Positions 34,864 to 43,364 of a DNA stretch of 64,000 nucleotides are shown one piece after another. Origin of the DNA: Holophagaceae bacterium (GTDB lineage: Bacteria; Acidobacteriota; Holophagae; Holophagales; Holophagaceae); contig JALRCU010000009.1 of NCBI GenBank assembly GCA_023257195.1, forward strand, positions 62,001 to 126,000, written 5' to 3'. The notes beneath the pieces are model-generated. The model was given only the letters and a program-made list of their open reading frames with translations, ran no database searches and was not told where the DNA came from. The stretch's first letter is position 1. Each line of letters opens with the position of its first letter. The position numbers and the translations under genes are program-made.

Positions 34864-35976
34864 ATGATTTCCATCGATAAGGCTCTTGAACAACTTTTGT
34901 CTTCGATCCAATTAGTATCAGCGATACACCAGGAATTACGATCTGATCGAGATGATCCAGCCGTTGACAAAAGCGCCATGGATGGCTATGCAATCAACAC
35001 CAAGCATACGAAAGGTACTCGAAGAATTATCGGAACCCTTTATGCGGGAGAGGACCCTTCCATATATTCCTTGAAACAGAATGAATGTTTAAAAATTATG
35101 ACCGGAGCATGTATTCCTCTCGGTGCTGATGCCGTTGTCCCCATTGAACAATGCCAAGTTGAGGATGGATCCTTGGTACTAACAAAGGGGGTGATGCCAG
35201 GTGACTTCATTCGAAAAAAAGCATCTCACGCAAAAAAAAATGACCTCCTATTGCTTCACTCTCACAAAATGAATGCTCCTCGCTTTGCGCTCTATGCTCA
35301 AGTAGGGCAAGTGCCTCCCCCTATCTTGTCTCCTAGGATTGTCGTCTGTTCAACGGGAGATGAATTGTGCGATCGACCATCTGAGTTTCAGATCAGAGAC
35401 TCCAATTGGCACTCACTTTCATATCTTCTAGCCCGATTGGGGCACGAGTGTCAGCAAGGCCCGATTTTGAGAGACAACCCCACCCAGATAACTCACTTTA
35501 TTAATACCGAACCATTTGACATCCTTATTACAACTGGAGGCGTGTCAGCAGGGGATAGAGATTACCTTCCCCGTATTTTGAAAGAGATCGGAGCTCGAAT
35601 TATTTTTCACAAACTTAATCTTAAGCCCGGAATGCCCATGCTCGCTGCAATATTCAATAAAAAGATCATTCTTGGACTTCCCGGAAATGCTGTCTCAACC
35701 TACGTTACTTCATTGATCTTTCTTCCGCCACTCTTAGCAACTCTCAAGGGAATGACTACGACTAGGTATTGGACAGAGGGGGTCCTTCAAAGTGACGTTG
35801 ATCATAGTGGAAATAAAGAATGGATCATTCCTGCTCTTTTAACTGACGGGTTTTTGAATCCTCACAAAAGTCGAGATTCATCCGATCTTGTTGCCTTAGC
35901 TCAATCTGACGTACTCATAAGAATCAACTCTCCAAAAAAGAAAGGGGACGTTGTCTACTATCAAAATATTCTTTAA
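34864..35976 (+). CDS. moeA: molybdopterin molybdenumtransferase MoeA
   Basis: The protein has the MoeA landmarks: VDKSAMDGYAI near residue 40, TGACIPLGADAVVPIEQ near 80-96, TTGGVSAGDRDYL, and LPGNAVSTYV. MoeA inserts molybdate into adenylylated molybdopterin made by the MogA enzyme encoded at 10.9 kb. At 370 residues it is shorter than E. coli MoeA (411), mainly at the N-terminus and the C-terminal domain IV. A GAGGGG sequence is about ten bases before the ATG. Confidence 0.92.
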   Translation: MISIDKALEQLLSSIQLVSAIHQELRSDRDDPAVDKSAMDGYAINTKHTKGTRRIIGTLYAGEDPSIYSLKQNECLKIMTGACIPLGADAVVPIEQCQVEDGSLVLTKGVMPGDFIRKKASHAKKNDLLLLHSHKMNAPRFALYAQVGQVPPPILSPRIVVCSTGDELCDRPSEFQIRDSNWHSLSYLLARLGHECQQGPILRDNPTQITHFINTEPFDILITTGGVSAGDRDYLPRILKEIGARIIFHKLNLKPGMPMLAAIFNKKIILGLPGNAVSTYVTSLIFLPPLLATLKGMTTTRYWTEGVLQSDVDHSGNKEWIIPALLTDGFLNPHKSRDSSDLVALAQSDVLIRINSPKKKGDVVYYQNIL

Positions 35977-36004
35977 TTTCATACGAGTTAGATATTCTTA
36001 AGGA

Positions 36005-36598
36005 ATGTCAATCATCCAAGACCGCGAAGTATGGTTAGATCTTAGGCGCCAGGGTATCACTGGTACCGATGTCGCTAAGATTTTGGGTCGATCTAAATGG
36101 GGCAAGGCCTTGGATGTTTACAGGGATAAGTTAGGTTTAAGTGGTCCGCCTCTTATGAATTCCGCTATGCTTCATGGTATTGAAGCGGAGCCACGAATTA
36201 TAGAGATGTATGCTAAAAAAAATAGCGCAACTGTCGTTCAAGTGGGGCACTTGATTCATAAAGAGGAATCTTGGATTATCGGTAACCCCGATGGAATCGT
36301 AGTCAATGAAAAAAAAGAGTGGATTAAGGGCCTTGAAATCAAGACTGGATCGAATAAGCGATATTGGAGCTCTGCCTATGATGCCGAGGTTTTTATACCC
36401 GAGGAATACATGTGGCAATGCCGTTGGTATATGGCCCTGACCCAGTTGCCCCAATGGGATGTTGCCGTCCTTTTGCGAAATGAAGAGTATCGTCAGTACG
36501 AAATTTTTCGAGATTCTGCCCTAGAAAATAAAATGCTTCAAGAATGTAGATATTTTTGGTTTGAAAATGTCTGCAAAAGAATCGAGCCTCAGACTTGA
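36005..36598 (+). CDS. YqaJ-type phage exonuclease/recombinase nuclease
   Basis: The 197-residue protein starts with the YqaJ signature REVWLDLRRQGITGTDVAKILG and LHGIEAEPRIIEMY. The PD-(D/E)xK active site follows, with Asp in GNPDGIV and Glu/Lys in GLEIKTGS, then EEYMWQCRWYMALT. YqaJ is the lambda-exonuclease-like half of phage single-strand-annealing systems. No annealing protein, integrase or other phage gene is nearby. Its TGA ends one base from the encoded CCA end of the convergent tRNA-Arg, a classical integration position, so it may be the last piece of an integrated element. Confidence 0.85.
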   Translation: MSIIQDREVWLDLRRQGITGTDVAKILGRSKWGKALDVYRDKLGLSGPPLMNSAMLHGIEAEPRIIEMYAKKNSATVVQVGHLIHKEESWIIGNPDGIVVNEKKEWIKGLEIKTGSNKRYWSSAYDAEVFIPEEYMWQCRWYMALTQLPQWDVAVLLRNEEYRQYEIFRDSALENKMLQECRYFWFENVCKRIEPQT

Positions 36599-36599
36599 G

Positions 36600-36676
36600 T
36601 GGTGCACCCGGAGAGATTCGAACTCCCGACCTCCAGATTCGTAGTCTGATGCTCTATCCAGCTGAGCTACGGGTGC
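36600..36676 (-). tRNA. tRNA-Arg (anticodon ACG)
   Basis: The minus strand folds as a full cloverleaf. The acceptor stem GCACCCG pairs with CGGGTGC, the D stem GCTC with GAGC, and the anticodon stem TCAGA with TCTGG including a G-T pair. The loop is CTACGAA with ACG at positions 34-36, and the T arm is GGGAG/CTCTC around TTCGAAT. The CCA end is encoded. ACG (A34 usually converted to inosine) reads CGU, CGC and CGA. It is a single gene with no tRNA cluster around it. Confidence 0.97.
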
Positions 36677-37122
36677 CGAAAGACTGATTTTAACCTATGC
36701 CAAGAGATCGTCAAATGGAATGATTGACCAATATCCGCAGTATAAAACCATATTTCAATACGGATGTACCCAGGAATAGGGGATATTTGTTGAAGTAACT
36801 ATAAAACCCAAAAGAGTATCCTCTATCATCGATCAATCTATACCTCGTGACCGCTTTGAATGAAGTCCTAGACGTTCTTAGATTGTTAGGGCATCGAGAG
36901 AAAACAGGGGCTACAAGAGCCGTAGCCTAGGATCTTCGTGACCCATTATGATGCATGTTCTAAGATTTCTATCTTAAAATAGCCGGCGTAGAAGCCTCGA
37001 TTAATATCACAACTACTAGAGGCCAACAACATGAGAGTTATTAAGGCTTCGTCGATGTTATAAAAACAGGTTAGTTCGAAATATAAGCCATTAAAGTAGA
37101 ATAGAGAAGCAGGGAGAAATTA
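36677..37122. other. 446-bp intergenic region, no clear gene
   Basis: No complete gene is visible. It must hold the promoter of the tRNA (leftward) and of the acyl-CoA dehydrogenase gene (rightward). A 6-bp inverted repeat GGCTAC/GTAGCC with a 7-base loop lies at 36909-36927. Short open stretches interrupted by stops occur in two plus-strand frames, including one of about 40 codons ending KTGATRAVA before TAG; these could be relics of a decayed gene, but I cannot match them to a family. Confidence 0.5.
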
Positions 37123-39021
37123 ATGTCGGATCATCTTCAAGCAAGCGTTTCTGATTTGAATATAAATACAGGAAAGAGATTATCTGAAGAGGAATCTAGA
37201 CAGGTTGCCGAAGATGCACGACAAGATACTTGGACCTCGGAGAGCTTTGTTAAAGAAATATTTGGAGGCTCTTTTAATCTCGGGATTCTCACATCTGTGC
37301 CAACTGCTAAGCCCTTTAGTGATGATTTCCTTAAGTTTTATTCCCAGATGAAAACTTTTCTTGAAACTCAAGTAGATTCTAATCGAATTGATCGAGAAGG
37401 CCAATACCCGCCCGAAATTATACAAAAGCTGGCTGAGATGGGTGCCATGGGAATGAAAATACCAAAAAAATATGGGGGGTTAGGATTTACGTTGTCCGAG
37501 TATGGAAAAATTATGGAATTACTTGGATCACAAGATTCGAATCTACTAGCTTTGCTATCGGCACATCAGAGTATCGGAATTCCTAATCCATTGATGCATT
37601 TTGGGACGGAGGCACAAAAAGAGAAGTATTTACCTCGGGTAGCAAAGGGAATGATTACAGCTTTTGCTCTTACGGAAGGTGAAGTTGGATCGGATCCCGC
37701 CAATCTAAGTACAACCCTAACCCGAACTAACGAGGGAGATTTCGTACTGAACGGGGAAAAGCTTTGGTGCACCAATGGGACTATTGCCGGACTTTACGTG
37801 GTGATGGCTCGCCACGAAGACACCAAGAAAATATCAGCTGTGATTGTGGAAAGAAATTGGCCGGGAGTGGAAGTTGTCACTCGGTGCCATTTCATGGGCA
37901 TGCGTGCTCTTGAAAATGGAATCATTCGTTTCACCAATGTTCGTATTCCCAAGGACAACCTTCTCTGGAAAGAAGGTAAAGGTTTAAAATTAGCCCTTGT
38001 AACACTCAATACCGGTCGACTCTCAATTCCCAATGGAGTGGTAGGTGGCGGTAGGCGACTCACGCAAATTGTTAGAGCATGGGCTTCAAAAAGATATCAG
38101 TGGGGCAGTGTCATTGGAAAACACGAGGCTATAGCTCACATGGTTTCTGATATCACGTCCACTTCTTTTGCAATTGAATCCATGGCTTACCTTTGTAATC
38201 GTATGGCCGATCAAGGAACGCGGGATATTCGTCTCGAGGCTGCGGTTGCTAAGTTATGGACTACCGAAGAAGGTTGGAAAATGGTGGATACCACTCTCCA
38301 AATCAGGGGTGGACGAGGATTTGAAACTGCCGATAGTCTCATCAACCGGGGTGAACCTGGTGTTGCTATCGAGCGCATGTTGAGAGATTTTAGAATTAAT
38401 TTAATATTTGAAGGTAGTTCGGAAATTATGCATCTTTTTATAGCTCGCGAAGCTCTTGATAAACATTTGTCCAAGGCTTGGGATTTGGTGAATCCGAAAA
38501 GTAGTTGGATTACTAGAATAAAAGCGATTCCTAAAGTAATCGCATTTTATTCTTGGTGGTATCCTAGTCGTTGGTGGGGATTATCGACCTTTCTTAAGTA
38601 CCATTCGTACGGTGCTCTTGGTCAACACCTAAGAAAATCGGAACGATTTGCCCGAAGACTTAGTCGATCTATCTTCCATCAAATGGTTATTCATGGTCCA
38701 AAGCTAGAAAAGAAACAGGCGACCCTCTTTAGGGCTGTAGACATTGGTGCAGATCTTTTTGCTCTTTCTGCAGCCATTATTCATGCTGACGATCAAGTCA
38801 GATCCAAAACGAGTAATTCAAGAGAAAAAACCATATTAGCTGACCTTTTTGCCCGAAGAATGCTCCGTCGCATTCAGAGTAAGTTCAATGATCTTAGTTC
38901 GAATGACGATTCCAAGAAAGTTAAGCTTTCTCGGGCAATTCTAGAAGGGGATTATAAATTTATAGAGCATGGTGTAACCTTCGATAAAGAAATAGAATTT
39001 ATGGAATTCGGAAAGATATAA
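37123..39021 (+). CDS. acyl-CoA dehydrogenase (long, VLCAD-like)
   Basis: The protein has an N-terminal helical domain, FAD-site motifs FALTEGEVGSDPANLSTT and LWCTNGT, and the C-terminal domain with LRDFRINLIFEGSSEIM, where the glutamate after IF is the expected catalytic base. About 165 extra residues follow, rich in Arg, Lys and helices, making 632 residues against 380-400 for short enzymes and close to the very-long-chain form. It would start beta-oxidation by 2,3-dehydrogenation of acyl-CoA, passing electrons to ETF. AGGGAG precedes the ATG, and an MFS transporter follows at nine bases. Confidence 0.92.
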   Translation: MSDHLQASVSDLNINTGKRLSEEESRQVAEDARQDTWTSESFVKEIFGGSFNLGILTSVPTAKPFSDDFLKFYSQMKTFLETQVDSNRIDREGQYPPEIIQKLAEMGAMGMKIPKKYGGLGFTLSEYGKIMELLGSQDSNLLALLSAHQSIGIPNPLMHFGTEAQKEKYLPRVAKGMITAFALTEGEVGSDPANLSTTLTRTNEGDFVLNGEKLWCTNGTIAGLYVVMARHEDTKKISAVIVERNWPGVEVVTRCHFMGMRALENGIIRFTNVRIPKDNLLWKEGKGLKLALVTLNTGRLSIPNGVVGGGRRLTQIVRAWASKRYQWGSVIGKHEAIAHMVSDITSTSFAIESMAYLCNRMADQGTRDIRLEAAVAKLWTTEEGWKMVDTTLQIRGGRGFETADSLINRGEPGVAIERMLRDFRINLIFEGSSEIMHLFIAREALDKHLSKAWDLVNPKSSWITRIKAIPKVIAFYSWWYPSRWWGLSTFLKYHSYGALGQHLRKSERFARRLSRSIFHQMVIHGPKLEKKQATLFRAVDIGADLFALSAAIIHADDQVRSKTSNSREKTILADLFARRMLRRIQSKFNDLSSNDDSKKVKLSRAILEGDYKFIEHGVTFDKEIEFMEFGKI

Positions 39022-39030
39022 GCCTTTTTT

Positions 39031-40251
39031 ATGTTAAACAATATACGTCGAGCTTGTACATTGACTGTTCTGGTAGCAGCCTTAGGTTATTTCGTTGATA
39101 TTTTTGATTTACTACTTTTTGGAATTGTCCGACAGCAAAGTCTTATTGGTATTGGTATCCCTATGGAGGAAACGCTTCCTGTAGGCATATTTTTGCAAAA
39201 TATGCAGGTGTGGGGGCTAGTGATCGGAGGCGTTTTTTGGGGAATTCTTGGCGATAAGAAAGGAAGACTCTCGGTTCTATTTGGATCGATTGCAGTTTAT
39301 TCGGTCGCTAATATTGCTAATGCTTTTGTTACTACCGTTCCCCAGTATGCCGTCTGCCGCTTAATTGCTGGGTTTGGTTTAGCAGGTGAGTTGGGAGCAG
39401 CCATTACGCTTGTGGGTGAATCGCTTCCTTCTGATATCAGAGGTTACGGAACGACCATCGTAGCTTCAGTAGGGGTGAGTGGGGCCATCTTTGCTAATTT
39501 AGCTGGACAGTATTTGTCTTGGAGTCATGCTTATCTCACCGGAGGTATCTTAGGACTAGCTCTTTTGTTTCTCAGAGTTGGCGTAGGCGAAAGTATTCTT
39601 TTCAAAGAATCTCAGAATCGCGAGGTGCCTCAGGGGGACTTTCTTTCACTTTTCAAAACACGAGAACGCTTCATGCGTTTTGCTCGATGTATAGGGGTTG
39701 GGATTCCTCTTTGGTATGGAGTTGGAATCTTGATGTTTTACTCTCCTGAGTTTGCAATCTCTCTACGTTACACCGGTATTGTGGAAGCCGGTAACGCGAT
39801 TGCATCCTGCTACGCGGGGCTAGTTTTGGGAGATATTCTGAGTGGATTTCTTAGTCAAATATTGGGAAGTCGTAAAAAAATACTCTATATTTTTGTCCTA
39901 CTCAGTGCCCTTTGCTCTCTTGTCTTTCTTATGACTCCAGGGCTCAGCCCCTCGCAATTCTATCTTTTTGCATTTATCTTCGGGATAGCCCTGGGTTATT
40001 GGGCAGTTTTTGTAACGACTGCGAGTGAGCATTTCGGAACGAATCTCAGATCAACCGTAACCACTTCAGTCCCCAATTTTGTTCGATGGTCGGTAAGCCC
40101 AATGTCGATTATTTTTCTAGCGCTCAATCACCGGATCGGAAATTTAACTTCGGCCCTTGTAATTGGAGTTGTCGTTTTTGCCATTGGACTTTTGTCAATC
40201 CGTGGGATGCAAGAAACGCACAGCAGATCCCTAGAATTTCTAGAAGATTAG
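39031..40251 (+). CDS. MFS transporter of unknown substrate
   Basis: This 406-residue membrane protein has about twelve segments. The MFS motif between segments 2 and 3 reads GILGDKKGRLSVL and is followed by an AGFGLAGELGAAITLVGE segment resembling the sugar/organic-acid porter groups. Nine bases separate it from the acyl-CoA dehydrogenase, so the pair is probably one transcript. An acid or lipid-related substrate is a guess from that pairing. The gene ends four bases before a convergent SDR gene. Confidence 0.85.
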   Translation: MLNNIRRACTLTVLVAALGYFVDIFDLLLFGIVRQQSLIGIGIPMEETLPVGIFLQNMQVWGLVIGGVFWGILGDKKGRLSVLFGSIAVYSVANIANAFVTTVPQYAVCRLIAGFGLAGELGAAITLVGESLPSDIRGYGTTIVASVGVSGAIFANLAGQYLSWSHAYLTGGILGLALLFLRVGVGESILFKESQNREVPQGDFLSLFKTRERFMRFARCIGVGIPLWYGVGILMFYSPEFAISLRYTGIVEAGNAIASCYAGLVLGDILSGFLSQILGSRKKILYIFVLLSALCSLVFLMTPGLSPSQFYLFAFIFGIALGYWAVFVTTASEHFGTNLRSTVTTSVPNFVRWSVSPMSIIFLALNHRIGNLTSALVIGVVVFAIGLLSIRGMQETHSRSLEFLED

Positions 40252-40255
40252 AGAA

Positions 40256-40996
40256 TTAGCCAGGGTGTACGGCTCCTGCTCCGCCATCGAAAGGGATAAC
40301 TGCGCCCGTAAGCCACTGGCTCTCGGATCCCAAAAGATAAACAACGAGAGAGGCAATTTCCTCAGCTTGTCCAATACGATTTAGTGGGTTTACCTTTTTA
40401 AGATTATTTAAGCTTTGTTCTGGCTCAAGAGAGTCTTTAACCCGATCAAGAAGCATATCTGTGGCTACTGGTCCGGGTGCAATTGCATTTACTCGAATTT
40501 GCCTAGGGGCCCATTCCTGAGCAAGATATTGAGCCAACATATGAACTCCAGCTTTTGCTACACCATAGGCTGCCTGCAAAGGGACAGCTCGAATACCTAC
40601 ATTAGAACCCGTGAGGACAACGCTAGCACCCTCGGTCAAATGTGGCCCCAAATAGTGAGCCATATTCCATGGACCTGCTAGATTCTGCTGAATCATATGG
40701 TGAAATATCGCTGGATCACCCTTTTCTACGTTTCCAGTCTCGTAAGATCCCGCATTGAGGAACATGCCATCAAGCGGTCCACACTGCTTCGAGAATTTTA
40801 TTAATTCACTTTGGTTGCTATGGTCTAATCCAATAGATTGAGCCTTTGGTAGCGTTTCTTTTAATTTATCTAGGCGACGCCCAATCAATATTAACTCTGC
40901 GCCCATTGAACTTAACCTGCGTGCGGTAGCCCTTCCTATTCCACTTCCTGCTCCTGTCACTAAGATTTGTCTACCCTCAAAAGGCTGATTACTCAT
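40256..40996 (-). CDS. SDR-family oxidoreductase, FabG-like
   Basis: This 246-residue classical SDR has TGAGSGIGRAT for NAD(P) binding, NAG in FLNAGSY, a catalytic serine in LTGSN and the YGVAK tetrad, followed by VNAIAPGPVATDM. Reactions of this group are ketone/alcohol interconversions; the substrate is unknown. A longer frame from 41041 overlaps the DUF502 gene. I chose the ATG whose A is shared with the TGA of that gene (TGATG), because this leaves MSNQPFEGRQILVTG as a normal start. Confidence 0.87.
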   Translation of the reverse strand: MSNQPFEGRQILVTGAGSGIGRATARRLSSMGAELILIGRRLDKLKETLPKAQSIGLDHSNQSELIKFSKQCGPLDGMFLNAGSYETGNVEKGDPAIFHHMIQQNLAGPWNMAHYLGPHLTEGASVVLTGSNVGIRAVPLQAAYGVAKAGVHMLAQYLAQEWAPRQIRVNAIAPGPVATDMLLDRVKDSLEPEQSLNNLKKVNPLNRIGQAEEIASLVVYLLGSESQWLTGAVIPFDGGAGAVHPG

Positions 40997-41604
40997 CAAC
41001 GAGAGCCTTTGGGAATAATGACTCCACAACTTACAACCCATGTAAAGGCTTCGTCGGGAGCAATCGAAGTGGATTTGATTTTTTCCCTAGGCAACATTAC
41101 GACGTACCCATTACTTGGGTTTGGCGATGTAGGAATAAATACGGAATACCACTCAGTACCTTGAGGACTAATCCAAGAGCAATCTTTATGAGCGATAAAT
41201 CCAAGTGTCTGACTTCCCGCATTTGGAAATTCGACCATCACAACCTCATTGAAACTAGCTTTATTTGGATTTTGTATTGCTGATGTCAGATGGCTAATTG
41301 AACTGTAGATACTTTTTATAATAGGAATTTTTAGAATTAGTTCTTCAACCCATTTAAGAAGTTGTCGACCAATAGTATTACTGACTATAACTCCAAAGAT
41401 AAAAAGAATTAAGAAGGTTCCTATGATTGAAAAAAGGAAAAGCTCCAAATCAGAAGGATTGCTATAGCCAAACATGTCGAATAATTCCAAGAGTGGGCTT
41501 TGATATAGGGAAATCAACCAACCGCTTACTAACTTCAAAATTAGAAAAGTAATTAAGAGGGGTAAAAGTGTAAATAGTCCACTCCAAAGATAACGCTTAG
41601 TCAT
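40996..41604 (-). CDS. DUF502 family membrane protein
   Basis: The 202-residue protein opens with LWSGLFTLLPLLITFLIL, has a second membrane segment at FLFSIIGTFLILFIFGVIV and the family stretch IPIIKSIYSSISHL. A soluble C-terminal part carries VVMVEFPNAGSQTLGFI. The function of DUF502 is unknown in bacteria (it includes plant LCV-like proteins). It is sandwiched by overlaps: eight bases with pgsA upstream and one base with the SDR downstream, so the three genes are one unit. Confidence 0.9.
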   Translation of the reverse strand: MTKRYLWSGLFTLLPLLITFLILKLVSGWLISLYQSPLLELFDMFGYSNPSDLELFLFSIIGTFLILFIFGVIVSNTIGRQLLKWVEELILKIPIIKSIYSSISHLTSAIQNPNKASFNEVVMVEFPNAGSQTLGFIAHKDCSWISPQGTEWYSVFIPTSPNPSNGYVVMLPREKIKSTSIAPDEAFTWVVSCGVIIPKGSR

Positions 41605-42238
41605 TTTTAAGGTCTCCGTTTGATTGAAGGTGATTCCAATAAATTGTTAGATACCGATAGCCACTCCAGAGAGCGACTATTAGAGAAATCCATAAAATAA
41701 GGGTCCCCATCCCTAGAAAAAAAGCAAAAGGATAACGGAGGGTAATAAAGTATTGAAATAGTCGCAGGTCGGTCCACTCGTAGAACCACTGGTCTAATTT
41801 AGGACCCAATATAAGTAAGGAAATAGCAGCGATCTGAAGACCGACTTTCCATTTTCCAAGAATACCTGCACTAATAATCAGACCGTCTTCAGCTGCGATG
41901 GATCTTAAGCCCGTAATGGCAAACTCTCTGATCAAAATGATAAAAACCATCCAGGCTGGGGCAAGACTATGTCCATCATGTTGCAACTCGATCAAAGAAA
42001 TTAGTGCACCGGTAATCAACATCTTATCAGCAAGAGGATCAAGCAAGGCTCCTAGCGTAGTGACTTGTCTCCAGCGACGTGCTAGATAACCATCTAAACC
42101 ATCTGTAATTGCGGCGATCCAAAAGACAACCACACCGATTACATGGTAATGCTCTATCCGCGTTAGTAAAACTACTACTAAAACTGGTACAAGCAAGATC
42201 CTAGCCAAACTAAGATAATTAGAGAGGGTCATTCTCAT
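41597..42238 (-). CDS. pgsA: CDP-diacylglycerol--glycerol-3-phosphate 3-phosphatidyltransferase PgsA
   Basis: The 213-residue membrane enzyme contains the CDP-alcohol phosphotransferase motif DGLDGYLARRW...GALLDPLADK with all the conserved aspartates (D-G-x2-A-R-x8-G-x3-D-x3-D). It makes phosphatidylglycerol phosphate at the inner membrane. The N-terminus NYLSLARILLVPVLV is typical of PgsA. It overlaps the DUF502 gene by eight bases. Adjacent alternative starts exist at codons 1 and 3. Confidence 0.94.
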   Translation of the reverse strand: MRMTLSNYLSLARILLVPVLVVVLLTRIEHYHVIGVVVFWIAAITDGLDGYLARRWRQVTTLGALLDPLADKMLITGALISLIELQHDGHSLAPAWMVFIILIREFAITGLRSIAAEDGLIISAGILGKWKVGLQIAAISLLILGPKLDQWFYEWTDLRLFQYFITLRYPFAFFLGMGTLILWISLIVALWSGYRYLTIYWNHLQSNGDLKND

Positions 42239-42329
42239 AGGATGTCCATTTACCTAGGCTATCCAAAGGAAGGCAAAACCACTATCCCCGAATCAACTAC
42301 ATTCAAGAATTTACAAGTAAAGCAGCACG

Positions 42330-43292
42330 ATGAACCCAATAGATCTTAAAAAAATGATAGTGAATTTGGCCTTAGCTGAAGGGTTCGGTCGGGTAGGTAT
42401 AGCTGGTTTAGATCCCTTCGAAAGTGATTCCAAAAAACTAGACAGTTGGTTTAAAAAAAACCATCACCAACACTTACCCTACCTTGATCCCATTAAACTC
42501 CTTAACCCAAAGAGTATAGAAGGATCTGCACAGGTAGCTTTAGTGGTCTTTTACCCTTACGCTCGTCCTGATTGTATTCCAGGCAAATTGGGAGCCCAGA
42601 AAGCTTCGCGCTATCTTTGGGGCGAAGATTATCATTGGGTCATCAAAAAAAAGCTTCTTCAAATCTTAGAAACTATTCAAAAGTTCAACTCTTCGATAGA
42701 GGGTAAGGTTTGTGTAGATACCGCTCCTCTCCTTGAGCGACAACTCGCCCAAAGGGCTGGAATAGGATGGCAAGGCAAAAATACCTTGCTTATTGCTGAC
42801 CAAGACGGTAGCTGGGGGTTCCTAGGTGTTCTTCTTTTGAGTGTTGAATTGCCCCCAGATAACCCTTTCCCTTTTGAACAATGTGGAACCTGCTCTGCAT
42901 GCCTAGATTCCTGCCCAACTGGGGCGCTTACCCCTTTTGAGCTTAATCCCAATCTCTGCATCACAACCTATACAATTGAGACCGACCAAGAGCCTCCTCT
43001 GATTGTTTCAAAGGCCATTCGAGAGACAGGTTGGATCGCAGGATGCGATATTTGTCAGGAGGTTTGCCCGTGGAACCGACGACCTCTTTGGGGCGATGCC
43101 GACGTCTGGGGTGGGCCAAACTCTATTCACAGCGTTGCAACCTCTGATCTACCCTTCTCCTCATCGCAATGGCGAAAATTCAACCGTAAATCAGCCCTTC
43201 GCAGGGTTAGTAGGCGACATTGGCTTACAACTCTAAGGCGTGCTGGGCTCTTGTTGGACCCCCTCAATGGTAGTTTGATGAAAGAAAAATGA
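42330..43292 (+). CDS. queG: epoxyqueuosine reductase QueG
   Basis: The 320-residue protein has the cobalamin-binding N-terminal domain with VDTAPLLERQLAQRAGIGWQG, then two [4Fe-4S] clusters: CGTCSACLDSCPTGAL and CDICQEVCPWNRRP. It reduces epoxyqueuosine to queuosine in tRNA, using cobalamin. The HEAT-like tail of longer QueG proteins is missing; 320 residues is at the short end of the family. It is divergent from pgsA. Confidence 0.94.
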   Translation: MNPIDLKKMIVNLALAEGFGRVGIAGLDPFESDSKKLDSWFKKNHHQHLPYLDPIKLLNPKSIEGSAQVALVVFYPYARPDCIPGKLGAQKASRYLWGEDYHWVIKKKLLQILETIQKFNSSIEGKVCVDTAPLLERQLAQRAGIGWQGKNTLLIADQDGSWGFLGVLLLSVELPPDNPFPFEQCGTCSACLDSCPTGALTPFELNPNLCITTYTIETDQEPPLIVSKAIRETGWIAGCDICQEVCPWNRRPLWGDADVWGGPNSIHSVATSDLPFSSSQWRKFNRKSALRRVSRRHWLTTLRRAGLLLDPLNGSLMKEK

Positions 43293-43364
43293 AAATTATG
43301 CTTTATTATTTCCCCTTTTTTCCTTATAAATCATATTCACCTCTCTTCGAACCTCAAGGATGCT

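Noticed and set aside
37123-39021. Acyl-CoA dehydrogenase considered as a fusion of two genes because of the long C-terminal extension
   Set aside because: The extension fits the known VLCAD/ACAD9 size class, there is no change of composition at the border, and no second enzyme motif is visible.
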